Shown here: positions 7,310-12,725 of the stretch, one piece after another
Layout: every line of letters starts with the position of its first letter
How positions within the stretch are numbered: position 1 is the first letter of the stretch
DNA from: Bog-473 sp035534235
Lineage (GTDB): Bacteria > Actinomycetota > Acidimicrobiia > Acidimicrobiales > RAAP-2
Direction: 5' to 3'
Assembly (NCBI GenBank): GCA_035534235.1
Contig: DATLSH010000052.1
Location: forward strand, 1 to 21,680
DNA: 21,680 nucleotides
The notes under the pieces: generated by a model
Databases searched by the model: none
Seen by the model: only the letters and a program-made list of their open reading frames with translations
Told to the model about the DNA's origin: nothing
Made by a program: the position numbers and the translations under genes

Positions 7310-7717
7310 ATGTTGAGGCTTCAATCACGTATTGCAATGCTGGGTCTGGTGGCTGGTTCGGGTGGTCTGCTCGGTAGCTTCGCCCTTTCCGGGGCTTCGC
7401 AGGCTGCTTCGTGCGGGTCGCCGTCGGGTCAGAGCACCGCTAAGGGTGGCGAGGGTCCGATCTACACCTCGGGCGCCAACGGTGCTCCCGCCGTGCCGGT
7501 TTCCGGCTACGCGGGCATCGGAGCGTCACAGGGTTACCTGCAGGTGACCGGTGTGACCAGCGCCAGCACCACCCCCGCTGTCGGCAATGTGACCGCAGCC
7601 GGTGGAGTGGGGCCTGCCACTGGTGGAATCGCCGTCGGCAATGACGGCAACACCAACGGCACCATTGAAGGCCAGTCTGTGCCGAGTGTTGACGGGAACT
7701 ACGTCTGCACCCAGTAG
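7310..7717 (+). CDS. Small secreted Gly/Ala/Thr-rich protein, unknown function
   Basis: 135 residues with a clear Sec signal peptide: basic LRLQSR, hydrophobic core through about residue 26, and a cleavage site after SGASQA. The mature part is rich in Gly, Ala, Thr, Val and Ser, has no charged domain, and has two cysteines, one near each end (SCGSPSG and YVCTQ), which could form a disulfide. I do not recognise a family. Codons such as GGT, GCT and TCG are frequent compared with its GGC/GCC-rich neighbours, a pattern often seen in highly expressed genes. GGAGG at 7304-7308 lies only 1 nt from ATG 7310, so TTG at 7313, the next codon, may be the true start. It is flanked by its own strong promoter and terminator, so it is monocistronic. 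Confidence 0.72.
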   Translation: MLRLQSRIAMLGLVAGSGGLLGSFALSGASQAASCGSPSGQSTAKGGEGPIYTSGANGAPAVPVSGYAGIGASQGYLQVTGVTSASTTPAVGNVTAAGGVGPATGGIAVGNDGNTNGTIEGQSVPSVDGNYVCTQ

Positions 7718-7739
7718 CAAACTGTTGTAGCTGTGAATG

Positions 7740-7777
7740 AGAAATCGCCTGGAGGCCTAGCCTCCAGGCGATTTCTT
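7740..7777. terminator. Strong bidirectional terminator
   Basis: A perfect 15-bp stem, GAAATCGCCTGGAGG (7741-7755) with its complement at 7761-7775, and a 5-nt loop. The AT-rich outer stem and following T-rich bases act as the U-tract. It lies 23 nt after the secreted-protein stop and between that gene and the convergent leuD, so it can serve both strands. Confidence 0.88.
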
Positions 7778-7930
7778 GTTCCGGCGGTCCAACGGGGCCG
7801 CCGGATGTGACGCAAGCCCGTGGCGCCAGCCGGGCGATCCCACCGCTTCGCCCGCCGACCGACCTGTCACCGCACAGAGACCTGCCCGCGGGACAATGGC
7901 CCCGCGGTCCCGGCCCAGGTGACCGGTGCG

Positions 7931-8521
7931 CTAGGCCGACGGCAGGAAGGCGGGGCGGCGCTTCTCGTATGCCGTGATGTCGTCGGCATGGCGCAGCGAC
8001 AGGCCGATGTCGTCCCACCCGTTGAGCAGGCGCTGGCGGGTGAACTCGTCGAGCGGGAAGGTGTCCGCCAGGCCGGCCGCCGGCGCCTCAATGGTGCTCC
8101 GTGCGACGTCGATAGTGATCTCCAGTGAGGGGTCCGCCGCCACCGCGGTGAGCAGTGCCCGGTCGAACTCCGGCGACACCTGCACCGGCAGCAATCCCTG
8201 CTTGGTGCAGTTGTTGCGGAAGATGTCGGCGAAGCGCGACGACACCACGGCTTGGAAGCCGAAGTCCATCAGCGCCCACACGGCGTGCTCACGCGACGAG
8301 CCGGTGCCGAAGTTATGCCCGGCCACCAGGATGGTCGCTCCGACGAACTCAGGGTTGTTGAGGACGAAGTCCCGGTCGTCCCTCCACTCCGAGAACAGCC
8401 CGGCCCCGAACCCCGTGCGCTCCACACGCTTGAGCCAGTCCGAGGGGATGATCTGGTCGGTATCCACATCGGTGCGGTCGAGGGGAACCGCCCGGCCGGT
8501 CACGACGACGACGGGTTCCAT
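7931..8521 (-). CDS. leuD: 3-isopropylmalate dehydratase small subunit
   Basis: Small (swivel-domain) subunit of isopropylmalate isomerase, 196 residues, a normal length. Signatures are the N-terminal AVPLDRTDVDTDQIIPSDWL, GHNFGTGSSREHAVWAL (substrate loop), and FADIFRNNCTKQGLLPV. It pairs with LeuC to convert 2-isopropylmalate to 3-isopropylmalate, and in organisms with CimA the same enzyme isomerises citramalate. The ATG overlaps the leuC stop by one base (TGATG at 8519-8523), indicating coupled translation. Confidence 0.96.
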   Translation of the reverse strand: MEPVVVVTGRAVPLDRTDVDTDQIIPSDWLKRVERTGFGAGLFSEWRDDRDFVLNNPEFVGATILVAGHNFGTGSSREHAVWALMDFGFQAVVSSRFADIFRNNCTKQGLLPVQVSPEFDRALLTAVAADPSLEITIDVARSTIEAPAAGLADTFPLDEFTRQRLLNGWDDIGLSLRHADDITAYEKRRPAFLPSA

Positions 8522-9924
8522 CAGTCCAGGTCCTCGGGTAGGGCGAACGTGCCGGCCACTGCGGTGGCGGCGGCCACGGCGGGGGAGACCAGGTGGGTGC
8601 GCCCGCCCCGGCCCTGACGCCCTTCGAAGTTCCGGTTCGAGGTGGAGGCACAGCGCTCGCCCACGGCCAGCTTGTCGGGGTTCATGGCCAGGCACATGGA
8701 ACAGCCCGGCTGGCGCCACTCGAAGCCGGCGGCGATGAAGATCTGGTCCAGCCCCTCGCCCTCCGCCTGGGCCTTGACCCGGTGCGATCCCGGGACGACC
8801 AGGGCCCGCAGGCCGGCATGCACGTGGCGGCCGGCGAGAACGGCGGCGGCGGCCCGCAGGTCCTCAATCCGGGAGTTGGTGCAACTGCCCAGGAACACCG
8901 TGTCCACGGGGATGGCACGCATGGCGGTGCCGGGGACCAGGCCCATGTAGGCCAGGGCCCGGACCGCCGCCTCCCGGTCACCGGGATCGGCCATGGCCTC
9001 GGGGTCGGGGACGGAGCCGCTGATGGGGGTCACCTGGGCCGGGTTGGTGCCCCAGGTGACGTGGGGCGTGACGCTGGCGGCGTCGATCGCCACTTCCTTG
9101 TCGAAGGTGGCCCCGGGGTCGGTGGGCAGCGTGTGCCAGTAGGCCACGGCAGCCTTCCAGGCGTCACCCCTGGGGGCGTGGTCCCGACCCTTCAGGTAGT
9201 CGAACGTGGTCTGGTCGGGCGCCACCAGCCCGGCGCGGGCGCCACCCTCAATACTCATGTTGCACAGCGTCATGCGGCCTTCCATGGTCAGACCGCGGAC
9301 GGCCGAACCTCCATACTCAATGACGTGCCCGATGCCTCCCCCCGTCCCGATGGCGCCGATGATCCTCAGGGCCATGTCCTTGGCCGTGGCACCCGGAGGC
9401 AACTCCCCCTCCACGTTGACGGCCATGGTCAGGGGCCGGGTCCCCGAGAGGGTCTGGGTGGCCAGCACGTGCTCGACCTCACTCGTCCCGATCCCGAAGG
9501 CCAGCGCCCCGAAGGCGCCGTGGGTCGAGGTGTGGCTGTCCCCGCACACGATGGTCATGCCGGGCTGTGTCCAGCCCTGCTCGGGGCCGATCACATGGAC
9601 GATGCCCTGGTTGGGGTCGCCCATCGGGTAGCAGGTGATCCCGAACTCGCCCGTGTTGAGGTTGAGCACGTCGAGTTGCTGGGCCGAGACAGGGTCGGCC
9701 ACCGGCTGGTCGATGTCGATGGTGGGGACGTTGTGATCCGCCGTGGCCACCGTGAGATCGGGCCTCCGCACCTGGCGGCCCGCAAGCCGCAAACCGTCGA
9801 ACGCCTGCGGCGAGGTGACCTCGTGCACCAGGTGCAGGTCGATGAAGAGGAGGTCCGGCTCACCTTCGGCGGCATGGACGACGTGGGCGTCCCAGATCTT
9901 CTCGGACAGCGTGCGCGGCCCCAT
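8521..9924 (-). CDS. leuC: 3-isopropylmalate dehydratase large subunit
   Basis: Aconitase-family catalytic subunit, 467 residues, the usual length. The three [4Fe-4S] cysteines are visible: Cys348 in FLGSCTNSR, and Cys408 and Cys411 in GCSMCLAMN. Other signatures are LSEKIWDAHVV at the N-terminus, DLHLVHEVTSPQAF, GDSHTSTHGAFGALAFGIGTSEVEHVLATQ and NRNFEGRQG. It works with LeuD in leucine synthesis and probably in the citramalate route to isoleucine. Its ATG overlaps the greA stop by one base (TGATG), so the gene is embedded in a greA-leuC-leuD operon. Confidence 0.97.
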   Translation of the reverse strand: MGPRTLSEKIWDAHVVHAAEGEPDLLFIDLHLVHEVTSPQAFDGLRLAGRQVRRPDLTVATADHNVPTIDIDQPVADPVSAQQLDVLNLNTGEFGITCYPMGDPNQGIVHVIGPEQGWTQPGMTIVCGDSHTSTHGAFGALAFGIGTSEVEHVLATQTLSGTRPLTMAVNVEGELPPGATAKDMALRIIGAIGTGGGIGHVIEYGGSAVRGLTMEGRMTLCNMSIEGGARAGLVAPDQTTFDYLKGRDHAPRGDAWKAAVAYWHTLPTDPGATFDKEVAIDAASVTPHVTWGTNPAQVTPISGSVPDPEAMADPGDREAAVRALAYMGLVPGTAMRAIPVDTVFLGSCTNSRIEDLRAAAAVLAGRHVHAGLRALVVPGSHRVKAQAEGEGLDQIFIAAGFEWRQPGCSMCLAMNPDKLAVGERCASTSNRNFEGRQGRGGRTHLVSPAVAAATAVAGTFALPEDLD

Positions 9925-10424
9925 CAGCGGTCGACGGACACGATCTCGACCCGCAGCATGCCGCCCGGCGCCTTGTACTCCACCGTGTCGCCGGCGCTCC
10001 TCCCGATGAGGACCTGGCCCAGCGGAGCGCTGGGGGAGAGGACCGGGAGGCTGCCCGGACGCTCCTCAATGGAGCCCACGAAGAACTGCTGGGTGTCGTC
10101 CTCGTCGTCGCCCTCGTAGCGCAGGGTCACCGTGCAGCCCATGGACACGCTCCCGTCACCGGCGCCGGTCTCGTCCACCAGCTCGACCCGCTTGAGGAGC
10201 CTCTGGAGCTGGCGGATGCGGGACTCCATCTTGCCCTGGAAGTCCTTGGCCGCGTGGTAGTCACCGTTCTCGCTCAGGTCCCCCAGGGCGCGCGCCGACT
10301 CAATCTGCTCTGCGATCTCCACCCGGCCCCGGGTGGTCAGGTCCTTGAGCTCGGCCACCAGGCGGTCATGGGTGACCTTGGTCAGCTTGGTCGGTTCAGT
10401 TTCGTTGGTCGAGACCTTGGTCAC
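9924..10424 (-). CDS. greA: Transcription elongation factor GreA
   Basis: Stimulates RNA cleavage in backtracked RNA polymerase. 166 residues. An N-terminal coiled coil (about 14-90) carries ALGDLSENGDYHAAK, which contains the acidic tip Asp/Glu that reaches the polymerase active site. A C-terminal FKBP-like domain ends APLGQVLIGRSAGDTVEYKAPGGMLRVEIVSV, the usual GreA signature. The GTG start at 10424 has AAGGG six bases upstream. The extra N-terminal 15 residues (TKVSTNETEPTKLTKVT) are a mild extension. It is first in an overlapping operon with leuC and leuD, an unusual partner for leucine genes. An intrinsic attenuator controls the divergent leuB operon next door. Confidence 0.94.
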   Translation of the reverse strand: MTKVSTNETEPTKLTKVTHDRLVAELKDLTTRGRVEIAEQIESARALGDLSENGDYHAAKDFQGKMESRIRQLQRLLKRVELVDETGAGDGSVSMGCTVTLRYEGDDEDDTQQFFVGSIEERPGSLPVLSPSAPLGQVLIGRSAGDTVEYKAPGGMLRVEIVSVDR

Positions 10425-10525
10425 CGCTTGCCCTTCGGGAGGTGGATGCCGGAGGTGGACGCACCCCGGGCCCGCACAAGGCTAATCGGCCCCCGACGGG
10501 GTGGGTGCCCGCCGGTCGGCCGATG

Positions 10526-10554
10526 TTGACGGAGGCGCCCGGCTGCGCCAGACT
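10526..10554 (+). promoter_or_regulatory. Promoter of the leuB-ilvE-cimA leader
   Basis: TTGACG at 10526-10531, a 17-nt spacer, and CAGACT at 10549-10554. The -35 hexamer is identical to that of the leuA leader and the spacing is the same. The expected start near 10561 is about 3 nt before the leader-peptide ATG at 10564. The -10 is weaker than that of leuA, but the shared geometry supports the call. Confidence 0.6.
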
Positions 10555-10563
10555 GAACGGGTC

Positions 10564-10602
10564 ATGCACCGCTTTGAGCACCTTGTAGGCATTATTCGCT
10601 AG
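10564..10602 (+). CDS. Branched-chain leader peptide of the leuB-ilvE-cimA operon
   Basis: A 12-codon frame, MHRFEHLVGIIR then TAG. It contains Leu (CTT), Val (GTA), Ile (ATT) and Ile (ATT) within six codons. All four use codons that look uncommon in this GC-rich window, which would make it sensitive to charged-tRNA supply. It is followed at once by a hairpin and a T-tailed terminator before leuB, as in the ilv attenuators of enteric bacteria. There is no Shine-Dalgarno sequence, and the transcription start expected from the promoter lies within a few bases of the ATG. The residues read (Leu, Val, Ile) match the pathways served by leuB, ilvE and cimA. Confidence 0.72.
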   Translation: MHRFEHLVGIIR

Positions 10603-10624
10603 GCGCGCCACATCCCCGCGCGCC
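10602..10624 (+). promoter_or_regulatory. Leader hairpin of the leuB attenuator
   Basis: A perfect 7-bp GC stem, GGCGCGC (10602-10608) with GCGCGCC (10618-10624), closing a 9-base loop that starts CACATC. It begins at the last base of the leader stop codon. Position, loop start and distance to the terminator (4 nt) parallel the leuA leader hairpin at 3582-3603. No competing antiterminator was found by eye. Confidence 0.6.
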
Positions 10625-10628
10625 GTCG

Positions 10629-10654
10629 AACCGTCCACTGTGTGGACGGTTTTT
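10629..10654 (+). terminator. Attenuator terminator upstream of leuB
   Basis: A perfect 10-bp stem, AACCGTCCAC (10629-10638) with GTGGACGGTT (10642-10651), a TGT loop and a T-run at 10650-10654. It lies between the leader peptide and leuB, 85 nt upstream of the leuB start. Its stem begins AACC, as does the leuA attenuator terminator. Confidence 0.87.
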
Positions 10655-10660
10655 CAATTC

Positions 10661-10682
10661 CCAGACCAGACCAGACCAGACC
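10661..10682 (+). repeat. Pentanucleotide tandem repeat (CCAGA)n in the leuB untranslated leader
   Basis: Four CCAGA units and a partial fifth, followed to about 10719 by looser copies of AGACC/CCAACC. The stretch 10661-10719 contains no T at all. It sits between the attenuator terminator and the leuB ribosome binding site and is not coding. It could be a slippage product or an unstructured spacer. Confidence 0.8.
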
Positions 10683-10739
10683 AACCAAGACCGGGCCAAC
10701 CCAGACCAGGCCGGCCCGGTCCCATGAGGAGCAGGACCC

Positions 10740-11792
10740 GTGAGCACACCCAGCGCCAGGAACCGGGTCGCCGTCATCGGCGGCGACGGCATCGGGCCGG
10801 AGGTGTGCGCCGAGGCGCTCAAGGTGGTCGCCGCCGCGGGCGTCGAGCTTGAGACCACTGAGTTCGACCTGGGCGCCGACCGTTACCTCCGTGACGGCAG
10901 CGTGCTGCCCGACGACGTGCTGGCCCAGCTCCGGGGCTACGACGCCATCCTGCTCGGTGCGGTCGGCCCCCCCGTGGGCGACACCTCGGTGCCGCCGGGG
11001 AGGCTGGAGCGGGGCCTCCTCCTGCGTCTCCGCTTCGAGCTCGATCTCTACATCAACCTCCGTCCCTTCACCGGTCTCCCCGGTTCGGTCGCCCAGAATG
11101 CGCAGTTCGTGGTCATCCGGGAGAACACCGAGGGGACCTATGCCGGCGAGGGCGGGTTCCTCCGCAAGGGGACGCCGGCCGAGGTGGCCACCCAGGGATC
11201 GGTCAACACCCGCATGGGGGTGGAGCGCTGCGTGCGCTTCGCCTTCGAGCTGGCCGGCCGGCGCCCGGACCACCACCTGACCCTGGTGCACAAGACCAAC
11301 GTGCTCACCTTCGCCGGGGATCTGTGGCACCGCACCGTCACCGAGGTCTCGGCCGAGTACCCCGACATCGAATGGGACTACAACCACGTCGACGCCGCCT
11401 GCATCTACCTGGTGGAGCAGCCGGGCCGCTATGACGTCATCGTGACCGACAACCTCTTCGGCGACATCCTCACCGACCTGGCCGGCGCCGTGAGCGGCGG
11501 GATCGGTTTTGCCGCCTCGGCCAACCTGAACCCGGCCCGGACCGGCCCCTCCCTCTTTGAGCCCGTGCACGGCGCCGCGCACGACATCGCCGGCCAGGGG
11601 ATCGCCAACCCGCTGGCCGCCATCCACTCGGCCGCCCTCATGCTCGAGCACCTCGGTGAGACCGGCGCCGCCCACCGCATCATGGCGGCCGTCACCGAGC
11701 AGACCAACGCCATGTCCAACCCCGACTTCCCCACCTCCAACGAGCAGCTGTCCACGACCGCCGTGGGCGACGCCATCGCAGAAAGGCTCTGA
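10740..11792 (+). CDS. leuB: 3-isopropylmalate dehydrogenase
   Basis: Oxidative decarboxylation of 3-isopropylmalate with NAD. 350 residues, the shorter actinobacterial form. Signatures are VAVIGGDGIGPEV at the N-terminus, LLLRLRFELDLYINLRP, RENTEGTYAGEGG, KTNVL, and the metal/substrate motif YDVIVTDNLFGDILTDLAG, then FEPVHGAAHDIAGQGIANPLA. With CimA in the same operon it probably also oxidises 3-methylmalate to 2-oxobutyrate. The GTG start has GAGGAG at 10726-10731. ilvE follows after 3 nt. The operon is preceded by the branched-chain attenuator at 10564-10654. Confidence 0.96.
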   Translation: MSTPSARNRVAVIGGDGIGPEVCAEALKVVAAAGVELETTEFDLGADRYLRDGSVLPDDVLAQLRGYDAILLGAVGPPVGDTSVPPGRLERGLLLRLRFELDLYINLRPFTGLPGSVAQNAQFVVIRENTEGTYAGEGGFLRKGTPAEVATQGSVNTRMGVERCVRFAFELAGRRPDHHLTLVHKTNVLTFAGDLWHRTVTEVSAEYPDIEWDYNHVDAACIYLVEQPGRYDVIVTDNLFGDILTDLAGAVSGGIGFAASANLNPARTGPSLFEPVHGAAHDIAGQGIANPLAAIHSAALMLEHLGETGAAHRIMAAVTEQTNAMSNPDFPTSNEQLSTTAVGDAIAERL

Positions 11793-11795
11793 ACG

Positions 11796-12725
11796 ATGCC
11801 CATCACCCCGACCGACAAGATCTGGATGGACGGCGAACTGGTCGACTGGGCCGACGCCACGGTGCACGTGCTCACCCACACCATGCACTACGGCTCGGGT
11901 GTGTTCGAGGGGATCCGCGCCTACCCGACCGCACGCGGCGTGGCCGTCTTCCGGCTGGCCGACCACATCCGGAGGCTCTTCGCCTCGGCCAAGGTCTTCA
12001 TGATCGACGTCCCCTACACCGTCGACGAGATCATTGAGGCCACCCGCCAGGTGGTCCGGGTCAACGGTATGAGCGACGGTTGCTACCTGCGCCCGCTGGT
12101 GTACCTGGGCTATGGCGAAATGGGACTGAACCCGCTGGCCTGCCCGACCAACGTGTCCATCGCCGCCTGGCCCTGGGGCACCTACCTGGGTGATGAGGGA
12201 GTGGCCAACGGGGTGTCGGTCAAGGTGAGCTCCTGGCGGCGGCACGACCCCAACGCGGTGCCGACGGCGGCCAAGGGCACCGGCATGTACGTGAACTCGT
12301 CGCTGGCCAAGGTGGAGGCGATCAAGGGCGGGTACGACGAGGCCATCCTCCTCGCCCCCAACGGCACGGTGAGCGAGTGCACGGGCGAGAACATCTTCGT
12401 CGTGCGCGACGGTGCCATCGTGACCCCGCCCACCTCGGATTCGGGCGCGCTGGCCGGCATCACCCAGGACTCCATAGAGACGATCGCCCGCGACCTCGGG
12501 ATCGAAGTGCGCCATGAGCCGATCATCCGCACCGACCTCTACCTGGCCGACGAGGCCTTCCTCACCGGCACGGCGGCCGAGGTGGTGCCCATCCGCGCCG
12601 TCGATGACCGCTCTGTGGGCGCGGGCCGTCCCGGTCCGATCACGCTGGAGGTCCAGCGGACCTACTTCGCCACCGTGCGGGGCGAGGTCGACCGCTACAA
12701 GGACTGGCTCGACCATGTCGACTGA
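11796..12725 (+). CDS. ilvE: Branched-chain amino acid aminotransferase
   Basis: Class IV (fold-type IV) PLP aminotransferase that carries out the last step to Leu, Ile and Val. 309 residues. It starts with IWMDGELVDWADATVHVLTH and HYGSGVFEGIRAY. The PLP lysine is Lys160 in PTAAKGTGMYVNSSLAK, the same number as in the E. coli enzyme. Then come EAILLAPNGTVSECTGENIF (the substrate carboxylate/PLP glutamate) and LTGTAAEVVPIRAVDDRSVG. It is 3 nt behind leuB, and its last 11 nt overlap the start of cimA within an 18-bp tandem repeat. Confidence 0.96.
   Translation: MPITPTDKIWMDGELVDWADATVHVLTHTMHYGSGVFEGIRAYPTARGVAVFRLADHIRRLFASAKVFMIDVPYTVDEIIEATRQVVRVNGMSDGCYLRPLVYLGYGEMGLNPLACPTNVSIAAWPWGTYLGDEGVANGVSVKVSSWRRHDPNAVPTAAKGTGMYVNSSLAKVEAIKGGYDEAILLAPNGTVSECTGENIFVVRDGAIVTPPTSDSGALAGITQDSIETIARDLGIEVRHEPIIRTDLYLADEAFLTGTAAEVVPIRAVDDRSVGAGRPGPITLEVQRTYFATVRGEVDRYKDWLDHVD

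Noticed and set aside
7781..7804. Hairpin CCGGCGG / CCGCCGG after the strong terminator
   Set aside because: No T-run on either strand, and the neighbouring 15-bp hairpin already explains termination for both convergent genes.
8593..10119. A 508-codon plus-strand frame opposite leuC
   Set aside because: Low-complexity translation without motifs, and leuC and greA are unambiguous on the minus strand.
10485..10524. Inverted repeat ATCGGCC ... GGCCGAT just upstream of the leuB leader promoter
   Set aside because: Seven-base GC-rich arms with a 26-base gap are weak evidence. It could be an operator but is not separable from chance.
10661..10719. The CCAGA repeat as a CRISPR-like or mobile-element trace
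   Set aside because: The unit is only 5 bp with no spacers, flanking repeats or target duplications.
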